Below the pieces are notes generated by a model. It had not been told where the DNA came from. It searched no databases and saw only the letters and a program-made list of their open reading frames with translations. Made by a program: the position numbers and the translations under genes. From Syntrophomonas zehnderi OL-4 (GTDB lineage Bacteria; Bacillota; Syntrophomonadia; Syntrophomonadales; Syntrophomonadaceae), in NCBI RefSeq assembly GCF_000983115.1, contig NZ_CGIH01000004.1, positions 62,001 through 126,000 on the forward strand: 64,000 nucleotides of DNA, given 5' to 3'. This document shows, piece after piece, positions 1-9,547 of the stretch. Each line of letters starts with the position of its first letter. The stretch's first letter is position 1.

Positions 1-1188
1 GGCACCCGGGTTTTAAGGGCTAAAATTGATATGGCTTCACCCAACCTGAATATGCGTGACCCGGTTATATACCGCATTTTAAGAGCCTATCATCACCGTA
101 CCGGGGATAAATGGTGCATCTATCCGATGTATGACTTTGCGCATCCCTTATCAGATGCGTTGGAGAGTATTACCCATTCAGTTTGTACCTTGGAATTTGC
201 CGATCACCGGCCTTTATATGACTGGTTCCTCGACAATGTGGATTATAATGCGGATAAAAATGGGCGTCCCCAGCAAATCGAATTTGCCCGCCTTAATCTT
301 AGCTACACGGTGATGAGCAAACGTAAATTAAGAGAATTGGTGGAGAACAACTATGTAAATGGCTGGGACGATCCCCGTATGCCGACTATTTCCGGGTTGC
401 GCCGCAGGGGGTATACGCCGGAGTCCATTCGTGATTTTTGTAATCGCATCGGGGTAGCCAAGAGAGATAGCGTGGTTGATATAGCACTGCTGGAACACTG
501 TGTCCGGGAAGATTTGAATTTAGATGCTACCCGGGTGATGGCTGTTTTGCGGCCCTTAAAGGTTATTATCGATAATTACCCGGCTGATCAGGTGGAATGG
601 CTGGAGACGGAGAATAATCCTGAAAACCCGGCCATGGGTAAGCGCCTGATCCCTTTTTCGCGTGAATTGTACATAGAACAGGAGGATTTCATGGAGGATC
701 CGCCCAAGAAATTTTTCCGTTTGCGGCCGGGCGGGGAAATAAGGTTAAAAAGCGCCTATATCATCAAGTGTGAAGAGGTTATCAAAAATGCTCAAGGGGA
801 TATCATCGAATTGCATTGCAGCTATGATCCTGATTCCAAGAGCGGCGGAGCAACCAGCGGCCGCAAGGTCAAAGGTACCTCCCATTGGGTATCGGCCGCC
901 CATGCCATTTCGGCTGAAGTGCGCCTGTATGAGCATCTCTTCCTGACCGAAAACCCGGATGATGAAGAAGATGGCAATGATTTTAAAACCAAGCTTAATC
1001 CCAACTCCCTGCAGGTACTTACAAATTGTCAGGTTGAACCCGGTTTGGCAGAAGCTTTAGCCAGGAATAGATATCAATTCCTGCGGCAGGGCTATTTTTG
1101 CCTGGACGTAGATTCCCGACCGGACAGGTTGGTATTTAACCGCATCGTATCCCTGCGCGACAGTTGGGCCAAAGCCCAAAAATCATAA
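1..1188 (+). CDS. glnS: Glutaminyl-tRNA synthetase, 3' part (5' end outside window)
   Basis: Class I aminoacyl-tRNA synthetase that charges tRNA-Gln in the cytoplasm. The reading frame is open from base 1, and the residues before the first in-window ATG ([15 protein letters not shown]) already match the family, so the ATG at 31 is internal and the gene starts upstream. Visible are the KMSKS-like loop (VMSKRKL), the diagnostic [19 protein letters not shown] stretch after it, and the C-terminal anticodon-binding beta-barrels. By comparison with the ~550-residue bacterial enzyme, roughly the first 160 residues, including the HIGH motif, lie outside. The family match is plain. Gln-tRNA is made directly by this enzyme, whereas many Firmicutes use the GatCAB route; whether gatCAB coexists cannot be seen here. 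Confidence 0.95.
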   Translation, partial: GTRVLRAKIDMASPNLNMRDPVIYRILRAYHHRTGDKWCIYPMYDFAHPLSDALESITHSVCTLEFADHRPLYDWFLDNVDYNADKNGRPQQIEFARLNLSYTVMSKRKLRELVENNYVNGWDDPRMPTISGLRRRGYTPESIRDFCNRIGVAKRDSVVDIALLEHCVREDLNLDATRVMAVLRPLKVIIDNYPADQVEWLETENNPENPAMGKRLIPFSRELYIEQEDFMEDPPKKFFRLRPGGEIRLKSAYIIKCEEVIKNAQGDIIELHCSYDPDSKSGGATSGRKVKGTSHWVSAAHAISAEVRLYEHLFLTENPDDEEDGNDFKTKLNPNSLQVLTNCQVEPGLAEALARNRYQFLRQGYFCLDVDSRPDRLVFNRIVSLRDSWAKAQKS

Positions 1189-1192
1189 TAAA

Positions 1193-1345
1193 CGCGGATT
1201 ACCGCAGTACCCTAAATAGCGACCGGGCACTCGGCAGGAACAATTTACCATCAAGCCGGCTCAAGTTTGGGTTGAGTGCCGGGAGTTTCTGCGGTCTGAT
1301 GCTAGAAGCTCCCGCTGGAAAACTAAATATCAGGTATATATTAGG
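1193..1345 (+). repeat. Dispersed intergenic element, copy A (CGCGGAT tract plus TAAATAGCGACC motif)
   Basis: The ~300-bp gap between glnS and the SIS-domain gene holds no convincing gene. It starts with AACGCGGATTACCGC and continues with TAAATAGCGACC (1213-1224), a loop-like AATTTAC segment (1250-1256) and GAGTGCCGGG (1274-1283). The same elements in the same order recur at 41279-41401. GGCACTC (1225-1231) can pair with GAGTGCC (1274-1280), and GACCG (1221-1225) can close with CGGTC further on (about 1299-1303), so a folded RNA or foldback DNA element is possible. No known riboswitch consensus was recognised. The rest of the gap to 1490 shows only the ribosome site of the next gene. Confidence 0.5.
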
Positions 1346-1490
1346 ACGAAGCTACCCATTACCTGCCTTGGTAACGGAAGCTTTAGCTTTCGTTGGGGGA
1401 AGTTCAGTTTCCCAACCGTATCATGCAGCCATTTTTATAATTGTGGCCTGCGGTCACGAGAAGTTAGCAATTTATGAGGAGGGTTTTTAA

Positions 1491-2600
1491 GTGGCAGGGG
1501 ATTTAAATTGTGAGGATAAAGGCGATTTTGAACATTTTATGATTAAAGAAATCTTCGCTGGGCCTAAGGCATTGCGGCAAACTTTAAACGGCAGAATAAA
1601 GGATAATAAAATCATCTTCAGCGGGCTTAATTTTGAAATTAAGAATATAAACAAGATATTTATTGCCGGGTGTGGTACTGCGTATCATGCCGGGTTGGTG
1701 GGGCGCAAAGCCATTGAGGAATTGACCGGTCTTCAGGTGGAGATTGACCTGGCATCCGAATTTGCTTATCGCCGGGTATTGTGGCAGGCAGGTGACCTCT
1801 TAATAGTTATTAGCCAATCCGGTGAAACCGCCGACACCCTGGCAGCCCTTTATAAGGCGAAACAAGCCGGAATTCCTGTGCTGGCTATATTAAATGTTCC
1901 AGGTAGCACCATGGCCCGTTGGGCGGATGCGGTAATTTATACCCAGGCAGGCCCGGAGATATCCATAGCCTCGACCAAAGTCTATCTGACCCAGTTAATG
2001 GCATTGTATCTGTTGGCTTTGTATTTAGCCCAAGAAAGAGGTACGTTGTCGGAAGCAGAGCTTAACACCTATATTAAATCCATAACCACCATTGACCAAA
2101 AGGTAGAAAAAGCCTTGGCTCTGCAACCCACCGTTAAAGAAATAGCCGGTTATTACCGCGATACTGATAATGCCTTTTTCCTGGGCCGGGGCTATGATTA
2201 TCCCGTTGCTATGGAGGGGGCATTAAAACTTAAAGAAACGTCTTATGTACACGCGGAAGCATATGCTGCCGGGGAACTAAAACATGGTTCGATTGCTTTG
2301 CTCAATGGCGATGTCCTGGTAATAGGGCTGGTTAGCCAGGATGCTTTGGCGGAAAAGACTATGTCCAATATCGATGAAATAAAATCCCGGGGAGCCCAGA
2401 CTATCGTTATATGCAAAGAGAGTTTGCAAAAATACTGTCAGGAGTATGAAAAAGTTATTATTATTCCCGACACGGAACCCTGGCTGGCACCTCTGGTAAC
2501 GGTCGTTCCTCTACAGCTATTTGCTTACTATATGGCGGTTTTCCGTGGTACCGAGGTAGACAACCCCCGGCATCTGACCAAAGCAGTTACGGTAGAATAG
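1491..2600 (+). CDS. GlmS-like double-SIS isomerase/deaminase without glutaminase domain
   Basis: A 369-residue protein equivalent to the C-terminal isomerase half of glucosamine-6-phosphate synthase: two SIS sugar-phosphate domains, first about 40-190, second about 215-360. SIS motifs are clear (AGCGTAYHAG near 59-68; SQSGETADT near 109-117). GlmS active-site residues are kept: E249 (KLKETSY), H265 (GELKHG) and K364 in the C-terminal LTKAVTVE tail. The N-terminal glutamine amidotransferase domain is absent, and the upstream frame is closed by a stop at 1488-1490, so this is not a simple missed start. The GTG start at 1491 follows AGGAGGG (1477-1483). Family knowledge: such proteins act as GlmS-type GlcN6P deaminases (NagB-II), fructosamine-phosphate deglycases or ammonia-dependent synthases. 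Which one applies is open. Confidence 0.85.
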   Translation: MAGDLNCEDKGDFEHFMIKEIFAGPKALRQTLNGRIKDNKIIFSGLNFEIKNINKIFIAGCGTAYHAGLVGRKAIEELTGLQVEIDLASEFAYRRVLWQAGDLLIVISQSGETADTLAALYKAKQAGIPVLAILNVPGSTMARWADAVIYTQAGPEISIASTKVYLTQLMALYLLALYLAQERGTLSEAELNTYIKSITTIDQKVEKALALQPTVKEIAGYYRDTDNAFFLGRGYDYPVAMEGALKLKETSYVHAEAYAAGELKHGSIALLNGDVLVIGLVSQDALAEKTMSNIDEIKSRGAQTIVICKESLQKYCQEYEKVIIIPDTEPWLAPLVTVVPLQLFAYYMAVFRGTEVDNPRHLTKAVTVE

Positions 2601-2748
2601 GGGTCCCCAATAGAGGTTTGGACGTGCCGGATACCCATGCCGGAGAAGATGTTAAGTTATTATTGATGTGTTAACTTTGGAACCGCCGTACGCCGAACGG
2701 AGCGTGCGACGGGTCGGCAGATAGGGCAGTTAACTTAGGGGCGGGCAC

Positions 2749-3333
2749 TTAGCCGATTATTTGGTTTACGGCCTGCCTTACCTCCGGCCAACTTTGCACG
2801 CGAATGATGTTGTCATGCTGTAGATGAGCATTGTAAGGATAATCAAAAAGGACTACCGGAAAATAGCTGCTTAACTCCCAGGCCAGGTCGTGATGATCCT
2901 CTATCATTAGTTCCACCCCGTTGTCCAGGCAATCGGCCAGCTTGCTGTAATGATGCATATTATCAGTATTATTCATGATCAGCTTGTCATATTCAATCTG
3001 ATGAAGTTCCAGCCACTCCCGGGTTACGGTAGCCACAGCTTCATCCCGTTGGTTGCGGGAGGTAATCAGGATAATACGGTTTTCCTGATGTAGTTCGCGG
3101 ATAATTTCCACGGCCTGGGGCTTAGGCAGAACCTGGCGATAGATATCAGCCAGATGGGTTCGCAAAAAAGCTTGGGAAGTGGGCCTATCCCAGCCCAGCG
3201 ATTTTTCCAACGCATAGTGTGCTAAATCAAACTGGTTGGGGAGACAGTTTTCGCGATTATATTTATTAGCAAAAGCAAAGATCGTTTCACGGGTTGTACT
3301 GATGGTATTATCGATGTCAATCCCAATATTCAT
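2749..3333 (-). CDS. HAD-superfamily 5'(3')-deoxyribonucleotidase-like phosphatase
   Basis: A 194-residue cytoplasmic HAD hydrolase of the NT5C/YorS-like class. Motif I is IDIDNTI (nucleophile D6, acid/base D8). Motif II is the Ser in ILITSRN (about residue 92). The C-terminal motif IEDHHD (about 144-149) supplies the metal-binding acids. The all-alpha cap between motifs I and II (about 20-75) is the type seen in 5'(3')-deoxynucleotidases. It probably dephosphorylates nucleoside monophosphates or a related small phosphate ester; the substrate is not readable from sequence. It stands alone, transcribed against the neighbouring SIS gene and diverging from the cad operon. Confidence 0.75.
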   Translation of the reverse strand: MNIGIDIDNTISTTRETIFAFANKYNRENCLPNQFDLAHYALEKSLGWDRPTSQAFLRTHLADIYRQVLPKPQAVEIIRELHQENRIILITSRNQRDEAVATVTREWLELHQIEYDKLIMNNTDNMHHYSKLADCLDNGVELMIEDHHDLAWELSSYFPVVLFDYPYNAHLQHDNIIRVQSWPEVRQAVNQIIG

Positions 3334-3559
3334 AAAAAATCTCCTTTCCCAATCCTACCTTTCATTTTACCCTTCCCGGAGCACAAGTCAAAACCAGTAA
3401 CGAAAATTTCCCGCCTGCCAAGGTTTGACAGCAACGATAAAAATGATTGCCCCACTGAAAAATCAATATGAATCATAATACGCAGAGTATAACAGTTTTC
3501 AAAAACCCGCGCCGTTTTTTCCCCTTGATTTTAAAAGCCAAATAATGCAATACTATATA

Positions 3560-3573
3560 TGAACATATATTCA
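3560..3573. promoter_or_regulatory. ArsR/SmtB-family operator upstream of cadC-like gene
   Basis: TGAA-CATATA-TTCA is an inverted repeat with 6-bp spacing in an ATAT-rich context, matching the TGAA-N6-TTCA core of ArsR/SmtB/CadC operators. It lies 26 bp before the ATG of the repressor gene, the usual autoregulatory position. Confidence 0.7.
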
Positions 3574-3598
3574 GGTGTTAAAGTGTGGAGGGATAAAG

Positions 3599-3958
3599 AT
3601 GAGGGATGAATTCCTGGATCGCTGTGAGGTTCAATGCATCCATGAAGAAAGCGTAATCGCTGTTCAAAAGGAAATGATAAAAGATGAAATCGTTTTTGAA
3701 TTAGCGGATTTTTTTAAAACCCTGGGCGATTCCACCCGCATCAAAATGCTCTATGCCCTGATGCAAAGAGAGCTTTGTGTGTGTGATCTGGCCGCAGTTA
3801 TCGGGGCTTCCGATTCGGCGGTATCGCATCAGTTGCGGGTGTTGCGCAGCCAAAAACTGGTCAAGTTTCGCCGCGAAGGCAAGATACTCTACTACAGTCT
3901 GGATGATGAACACGTTAGAAGCCTTTTTGCCCAAGGATTAGAGCATGTTATGGAATAG
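3599..3958 (+). CDS. cadC: ArsR-family metal-sensing repressor (CadC type)
   Basis: A 119-residue winged-helix repressor. Start chosen at ATG 3599 (MRDEFLDRCEVQC), which has GGAGGG at 3587-3592; an upstream GTG at 3575 lies next to the operator and lacks such a site. It has the two-part soft-metal site of CadC: N-terminal cysteines in CEVQC plus ELCVCDLA in the alpha-3 region. The recognition-helix region reads SDSAVSHQLRVLRSQKLV, typical of the family. Family knowledge: metal binding (Cd, Pb, Zn) releases the repressor from DNA. It is followed after 11 bp by a P1B ATPase, so it should be autoregulated and control the pump through the TGAA-N6-TTCA operator. Confidence 0.88.
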   Translation: MRDEFLDRCEVQCIHEESVIAVQKEMIKDEIVFELADFFKTLGDSTRIKMLYALMQRELCVCDLAAVIGASDSAVSHQLRVLRSQKLVKFRREGKILYYSLDDEHVRSLFAQGLEHVME

Positions 3959-3969
3959 GAGGATACAAA

Positions 3970-6348
3970 ATGGCAGGAGTTGCGATCCCGGCAGATTTTT
4001 TATACGATGAGGATACGTTAAAGATTGGCGGCCTGGATTGTCCGAATTGTGCCGCCAAGGTCGAGCAGGCCATCAGCAAAATGCCAGGTATAGCAGAAGC
4101 CCGGCTTACCTTTAGTACGGCCAAACTGCAGGTAAAGTACGACCCGGCGCTTATCGGGCTGGATAAAGTCATCAATCAGGTTAAAAGCCTGGGCTATACA
4201 GCCTATGCGGTTGGTTACCAGAGCGGTTTAAGTGACAATAAAAGCATCATTCGCCTGCAAGGATTGGATTGCATCGACTGTGCCGCTAAACTGGAGAAAC
4301 GGATCCTGGCAATGCCCGGGGTTAATTCGGCGCAGGTTAATTTTGGGGCAGCCAAAATGGAAGTTATCCACCAAGGGCCGGTTAATTCAATTCTGGAAGT
4401 AGTAGAAAAAATGGGCTACCAAGGCAGGCTCGAAGGAGCGACCGATCTTAAGGTTCCGCCCCAATCGCTGCTGGCAAGCAATAAATATGTGCGATCTACC
4501 CTGATATCTGGAAGCCTGGTTTTGTTAGCTGTGCTCAGTCACCTGGTCAATGCCCCGGTGACCTGGACCCATGGCCTGTATATCCTGGCTATCGTTCTAG
4601 GCGGTTATCTGCCTGCCAAAGCAGGTCTGGCGATTTTAATCAATGCCCGCGAAATGGATATGAATGTGCTTATGGTAATTGCCGTCATAGGCGCCGTGGG
4701 GCTAGGGCACTATGAAGAAGGAGCGGCGGTAGTCGTCCTGTTTTCACTAGGCAATGCCCTGCAGGCCTATTCTATGGATAAAACCCGCGATTCCATTCGT
4801 ATGTTGATGGAAATAGCTCCTCGGGAGGCTCTGATCCGGCGTAATGGAACAGAAATAACCGTACCGGTGCAGGAGATCTGCCTAAAAGATATACTGGTGG
4901 TTCGACCTGGTGAAAGGATTGCCATGGACGGCAAGGTCGTTAAAGGAATTTCGGCGGTAGAGGAAAAGGCGATTACCGGGGAATCACTGCCCGTTGATAA
5001 GGAAGTCGGGCATACTGTATATGCCGGTACCGTAAACGGATATGGCAGCCTGGAAGTCGAAGTCTTAAAATTGGCTCAGGATAATACTATTAACCGGATT
5101 ATCAGCCTGGTAGAGGATGCCCAAGGGCAAAAAGCACCTGCCGAACAATTCGTGGATAAATTCGCCCGTTATTACACCCCCGCAGTTATTGCGGCGGCTT
5201 TTCTAGTAGCTACGCTTCCCCCGCTGCTGGGCTCGCAATCTTTTCACCATTGGCTGTACCAGGCTTTAGGTATGCTTCTGGTTGCTTGTCCCTGCGCCCT
5301 GGTTATTTCTACCCCGGTGTCAATCGTTTCGGGAATCGGCAGTGCCGCTAAAAACGGCGTGTTGATTAAAGGCGGAGCCTATCTGGAAGCCTTAGGGGAC
5401 TTAAGAGCCATTGCTTTTGATAAAACCGGCACACTCACCCAGGGGCAGGCTGTGGTAAGCGATATAATTGCTTTTAGGGGCAGCCCGAATGAAATTCTGA
5501 CTATAGCAGCTGCTATCGAGTCCCGTTCCGAACATCCATTAGCAGCGGCGATTTGCCGCCGGGGGCAAGAAGAGGGACTGATCCTGCCGCCAGTAGAGGG
5601 TTTCCAGGCGGTAGCCGGTCAAGGAGCGTATGCAGACATTAAAGGGCAGCGTTACTTTATTGGCAACCAGCGTTTTTTCAAGGAATCTGAACTTGATTCG
5701 CCGCCCCAAATGCAAATTGAGTTAGAAAAGCTGCAAAATCAGGGCAAAACGGTGATGATTTTGGCGGATGCAAGAGAGTTCTTAGGTCTGATTGCCGCAG
5801 CGGATCGCTTGCGTGAAGATAGCAGCCGGGAATTGGCCCGGCTTAAGCAAATCGGTATTGAAAAAACTATAATGCTGACGGGTGACAATGAGCGCACCGC
5901 CCAATCGATTGCCGCCGCTGTGGGAGTAGATGAATACCAGGCTGATCTGCTGCCGGAGGACAAGGTCAGGGTAATGCAGGAACTGTTGGACCGCTATAAT
6001 CAGGTAGCTATGGTAGGCGATGGAGTAAACGATGCCCCGGCACTGGCGATAGCTACCACTGGGATTGCCATGGGCGCTGCCGGAACTGATGTAGCTCTTG
6101 AGACTGCCGATATTGCCTTGATGGCAGACGATTTATCCAAACTGGCTTACGGTATCGACTTAGGCCGCAGAACCCAGAGGATTATCAAGCAAAATATTGC
6201 CTTTTCACTGATAGTAAAACTCGGCATCCTGCTCCTGGTAATCCCCGGCTGGCTGACCCTTTGGCTGGCGGTAGTCGGGGATATGGGCACTTCCTTGCTG
6301 GTAACCCTGAATGGAATGCGGTTGTTAAAAACCCCGCAAGGTGTATAG
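3970..6348 (+). CDS. cadA: Zn/Cd/Pb-exporting P1B-type ATPase
   Basis: A 792-residue membrane pump that exports divalent soft metals. It has two N-terminal heavy-metal-associated domains (GLDCPNCAAK with C24/C27 and GLDCIDCAAK with C101/C104), a CPC metal site in the membrane (C440-P-C442), the phosphorylation motif DKTGT (D484), TGDN and GDGVNDAP. The last helix carries GDMGTSLLVTLNGMRLL, the conserved Asp pattern of the Zn/Cd/Pb subgroup (P1B-2) and not that of Cu pumps. It begins after AGGAGG, 11 bp downstream of the CadC-type repressor, so the two form an operon. Two HMA domains are more than the single one in many CadA proteins. Confidence 0.93.
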   Translation: MAGVAIPADFLYDEDTLKIGGLDCPNCAAKVEQAISKMPGIAEARLTFSTAKLQVKYDPALIGLDKVINQVKSLGYTAYAVGYQSGLSDNKSIIRLQGLDCIDCAAKLEKRILAMPGVNSAQVNFGAAKMEVIHQGPVNSILEVVEKMGYQGRLEGATDLKVPPQSLLASNKYVRSTLISGSLVLLAVLSHLVNAPVTWTHGLYILAIVLGGYLPAKAGLAILINAREMDMNVLMVIAVIGAVGLGHYEEGAAVVVLFSLGNALQAYSMDKTRDSIRMLMEIAPREALIRRNGTEITVPVQEICLKDILVVRPGERIAMDGKVVKGISAVEEKAITGESLPVDKEVGHTVYAGTVNGYGSLEVEVLKLAQDNTINRIISLVEDAQGQKAPAEQFVDKFARYYTPAVIAAAFLVATLPPLLGSQSFHHWLYQALGMLLVACPCALVISTPVSIVSGIGSAAKNGVLIKGGAYLEALGDLRAIAFDKTGTLTQGQAVVSDIIAFRGSPNEILTIAAAIESRSEHPLAAAICRRGQEEGLILPPVEGFQAVAGQGAYADIKGQRYFIGNQRFFKESELDSPPQMQIELEKLQNQGKTVMILADAREFLGLIAAADRLREDSSRELARLKQIGIEKTIMLTGDNERTAQSIAAAVGVDEYQADLLPEDKVRVMQELLDRYNQVAMVGDGVNDAPALAIATTGIAMGAAGTDVALETADIALMADDLSKLAYGIDLGRRTQRIIKQNIAFSLIVKLGILLLVIPGWLTLWLAVVGDMGTSLLVTLNGMRLLKTPQGV

Positions 6349-6435
6349 ACGCAGATTTATTGTCAAATTTTCATGGGCATTATATTCCCCGCGAAATTAA
6401 GCAGTTTTTCTGCCCCAAACATGGTTAATCAGATT

Positions 6436-7230
6436 CTAACAGCCTTGTTTGTTGCGCTGCTGCCAGCCTTCCGGAGAGAATACGGACATGCATTGGACGC
6501 GGTGGGTCATCTTGTTAGGGGGGGATTTTAGAAGTTCACGGGCTAAGGTAAACACCCTGCGGGGGTCCTCGGTTTTGATAGCTTCCCCATGTGCCAGCAG
6601 GATAGTGGCGGCATCTAGGGTAGACAGCTTGGTATATGATGATAGCATCTGCTCTGGAAACATTATCGGTAGGGGATTTTGATACTTGCCTTTGACTTCC
6701 AGAACGCAATCTGAGACATAAAGCAGGGATTCGGCTTGGTTATATAAAACCAGATCATGGGAAGTGTGGCCGGGGACATGGATAGCCTGCCAGTCTTGAA
6801 AGATAGGCAGGCTGTCACCGTCACTGAGCAGAAAATCGGCATTAATCCTGCGGGGAAAAAAGGTTTTTTCCAAGCTGCGTTGCATACGCCGGGCTACCCC
6901 CTGCATCATAAAGCGATCCAGTTTATGCTGAATAAACCCGCCCGGGCCGGCATACCAACGATCCAACTCATTTTGGGAAGCGATTAGGGTGCCAAACCTG
7001 TTGCGCAGATTGGCTGCCCCCCCGCTATGATCCGGATGTATGTGTGTTACGACCGCCAGTTTAATATCCTGAGGGGAACGTTTAAGGTTTTGCAAACAGT
7101 AATCTTCAATACGCTGAACATCGCTGGCTGCCCCGCAATCCAGCAGGAGCAAGCCATGTTCGTATTCTGCCAGAAAAATATTGGTTATATAACCAGGAAT
7201 AACATGTAAAACAAACCGGTTTAATACCAT
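6436..7230 (-). CDS. Metallo-beta-lactamase-fold hydrolase
   Basis: A 264-residue soluble MBL-fold protein. The metal-binding signature THIHPDHSGG (HxHxDH, about residues 62-71) and the downstream HVPGHTSHD (about 156) and LLAHGE (about 216) histidines complete a dinuclear site. LYVSDCVL supplies the bridging Asp. It resembles glyoxalase II-like and hydroxyacyl-thioester hydrolases of anaerobes, but the substrate cannot be read. It converges on cadA and is not in an obvious operon. Confidence 0.8.
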   Translation of the reverse strand: MVLNRFVLHVIPGYITNIFLAEYEHGLLLLDCGAASDVQRIEDYCLQNLKRSPQDIKLAVVTHIHPDHSGGAANLRNRFGTLIASQNELDRWYAGPGGFIQHKLDRFMMQGVARRMQRSLEKTFFPRRINADFLLSDGDSLPIFQDWQAIHVPGHTSHDLVLYNQAESLLYVSDCVLEVKGKYQNPLPIMFPEQMLSSYTKLSTLDAATILLAHGEAIKTEDPRRVFTLARELLKSPPNKMTHRVQCMSVFSPEGWQQRNKQGC

Positions 7231-7356
7231 ACCATATTTACCTCGCTTTTTTGCCCCAATGAAGCATCAGCTCAACGGCTGGTACAAATTTATCAATAGT
7301 TGATGATTATTCTGCAGTGGCAGATAAAAATCCTCTCAGTGCCACTCAATATTTTT

Positions 7357-7540
7357 CAGGTTGCCTTAATTAGCCTGGATTACATTATATGCCGATGGTG
7401 GCTAAAAAATATTACCGCAATTTCCTTTTGGGGCTACGTCCATTATTATAGTAGATAGTTATCCTCCGTCAAGAAGTAAGAAGTCGGCCGGTAAATCATA
7501 ATAAATATATACTGGCATACCAACCGCTTTTGCGGATTTC
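7357..7540 (+). repeat. ~185-bp dispersed repeat, copy 1
   Basis: This copy runs from CAGGTTGCCTTAATTAGCC to GCGGATTTC and matches 11790-11976 in the same orientation. The first ~140 bp differ at only a handful of positions; the last ~40 bp diverge more and contain small indels. It fills most of the 332-bp gap before the UbiB-like gene and ends just before that gene's ribosome site (GGGAGG, 7549-7554). No ORF is shared by both copies. Small inverted repeats (CAGG...CCTG at its start) are visible. Confidence 0.85.
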
Positions 7541-7562
7541 ATAATTTAGGGAGGCTGATGAG

Positions 7563-9239
7563 GTGACAATTAATTCCCGGAGCGCAGCCCGGCGTTTTTT
7601 CAAGGTCATTAACCTATTCGTACGGATATTTTGGTCTTTTTTTTCTCTCAAATTCAAGGCTTTATGGCATAAACCCGGTTGGAAGGATACCCGCCGGGAA
7701 GAACTATATTTCTTGGAAGCCCGCCGCTTTAGAAATACCGCCGTGGAAATGGGTGGTTTGCTGATTAAGTTGGGCCAATTTCTAAGTACTCGGGTGGACA
7801 TATTGCCCCAATCTGCCACCCGGGAATTAGCAGGGCTGCAGGATGAAGTGCCGGCGGTGGCTTTTCAGGATATAGCGGCTTTGCTTGTAAAAGAGTTTAA
7901 TATGCCCCTGCATGAGGTCTATGCCCATATGGACGAAACCCCGCTGGCTTCTGCCTCCTTGGGGCAGGTGCACCAGGCAGAACTGCCCGGGGGCGAAATA
8001 GTGGCTGTCAAGGTATTGCGGCCCGGGATTGAAAGACTGATCGATATAGACCTTAGGGCCATGCGCCGGGTGATTGGCGGATTAAAGCTTTTAACTGACT
8101 GGCAAAAATGGGTGGACTTTGACGCCATTTATGAAGAATTTGCCGTTACCCTCCGGGAAGAGCTCGATTACCTGCAGGAAGGGAAAAATGCTGAAACCAT
8201 AGCTCAAAACAGCGCTGCGGATCCGGATTTGATTGTCCCCCGCATACATTGGGACTATACCCGGCGGAGGGTGTTAACGATGGAATTTATGCAGGGAATG
8301 AAGGTGACCGACTATCAAAGCCTGGAAAAGGCAGGTATTAACAGATCCCGGCTGGCCCAAAAACTGCTGGAGATCTACGTAAAACAGATCCTGGTGGATG
8401 GTTTTTTCCATGCCGATCCCCATCCGGGTAATTTATTTATCGATGCCGAAGGAAGAATCATAATGATTGATTTTGGCATGATGGGAACCATTTCCCCGGA
8501 TTTGCGCAATACCTTAATTCAGATGGTTTTAGCCATGGTGGCAAGGGAACATCACAAGGTCGTTTTCTACCTCAAACAGGTAGGCTTTGTGCGCCGGGAT
8601 GCGGATGATGAAATATTGGCCCGGGCGGTCGGGCTGTTCCTAGAGCAAACCCTTGGTGAGGGTCTTAAATCATTTGATCAAGATGTCATGATATTATTGG
8701 ACGATCTGGAAAAACTGTTGTATGAACAACCCTTTCAGATTCCCGCACGTTTTACTTTTTTAGGGCGGGCTCTGGGAACCCTGTATGGAATCTGCATAGG
8801 CCTGGATAGTAAAATCAGCTTCCTGGACGCAGGCAAACCTTATCTAAAACAATTTATGCCCAAGCAGGCACGCCCCAGTCAGATCATAAAAGAAAAAGGG
8901 GCCGCCCTGGGAACAGCTTTAGTAGAGGTGCCGCCGCTGCTGGAAAAAACACTAAGGAGAGCCGAGCAAGGTCAATTGGAGGTTAAAATCCCGCTGAAAA
9001 ACGTTGAAGCGGCTCTTATGCAAAATGCTCAGGCCAGCTATGCGATTGCCTGGGGAATCGTCCTGGGCAGTTCATTACTGGGTACAGTCTATCTCTATGT
9101 TCACCATTTTACGGTTGCGGCCCGATGGGGAGGTGCGGCCAGTGTCATATTTTTCTTGATTTTACTGGCTAAGACACGTACCCGGCAGCGTTCCAGAATG
9201 CCGCGCCACCCGGAAGGGATTCCCAAAGGGCGTTATTAA
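7563..9239 (+). CDS. ABC1/UbiB (AarF) family atypical kinase-like membrane protein
   Basis: A 558-residue protein of the UbiB/ABC1/ADCK family. Family hallmarks in order: KLGQ in LIKLGQFLSTR (KxGQ motif, about 61), Ala-rich nucleotide loop ASLGQVHQAEL (about 131), VKVLRPG (catalytic Lys), the EEFAVTLREELDY segment, FFHADPHPGN (catalytic loop) and IDFGMMG (metal-binding DFG equivalent). Two hydrophobic C-terminal helices (about 495-540) anchor it in the membrane. Start is GTG 7563 after GGGAGG. Family knowledge: members use ATP in support of isoprenoid-quinone or lipid metabolism. Its link to quinones is notable because the window also has a cytochrome bd oxidase, but the two loci are 10 kb apart. 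Confidence 0.9.
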   Translation: MTINSRSAARRFFKVINLFVRIFWSFFSLKFKALWHKPGWKDTRREELYFLEARRFRNTAVEMGGLLIKLGQFLSTRVDILPQSATRELAGLQDEVPAVAFQDIAALLVKEFNMPLHEVYAHMDETPLASASLGQVHQAELPGGEIVAVKVLRPGIERLIDIDLRAMRRVIGGLKLLTDWQKWVDFDAIYEEFAVTLREELDYLQEGKNAETIAQNSAADPDLIVPRIHWDYTRRRVLTMEFMQGMKVTDYQSLEKAGINRSRLAQKLLEIYVKQILVDGFFHADPHPGNLFIDAEGRIIMIDFGMMGTISPDLRNTLIQMVLAMVAREHHKVVFYLKQVGFVRRDADDEILARAVGLFLEQTLGEGLKSFDQDVMILLDDLEKLLYEQPFQIPARFTFLGRALGTLYGICIGLDSKISFLDAGKPYLKQFMPKQARPSQIIKEKGAALGTALVEVPPLLEKTLRRAEQGQLEVKIPLKNVEAALMQNAQASYAIAWGIVLGSSLLGTVYLYVHHFTVAARWGGAASVIFFLILLAKTRTRQRSRMPRHPEGIPKGRY

Positions 9240-9547
9240 TATACTGATGAAGGTATAGATTTATCTTTAACCGGCCCTGCCCATAGAGGTCAGATTATAA
9301 TTCCCTTTATCGGCGGCATTCTGGCTCCTGACCAAGGCGTTTTACTCAAATATTATAACGGGCAACATAATAATGAATAGCTCCATTATGATTGTCAGTC
9401 GCGGACTTGGTAACAGCCTATTTCTGCAAAGATTTTTTAACCGTCCTGAAATAATTTCTATTGAATTGAAGTAGTGATTATAGCTATAACCAGAAGATTT
9501 CATGCTATATTATAGTAAAAATTAAGTGGAAGGAATGTAATTATAAA
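9240..9547. other. Intergenic, no gene seen
   Basis: About 308 bp without a credible gene. The only clear structure is the 12-bp palindrome TTATAGCTATAA (9478-9489). A TATATTATAG stretch (about 9506-9515), ~35 bp before the lipoprotein start, could be a -10 region. Confidence 0.5.

Noticed and set aside
1164-1490. 108-codon open frame between glnS and the SIS gene
   Set aside because: Overlaps the glnS end, has no ribosome site, no family resemblance, and runs through the repeat-like element. It ends at the stop just before the SIS start and does not encode a glutaminase domain.
1205-1490. glmS ribozyme upstream of the GlmS-like gene
   Set aside because: The conserved core of the glmS ribozyme could not be found, and a related element also precedes a CoA-transferase gene, so a glmS-specific ribozyme is not supported.
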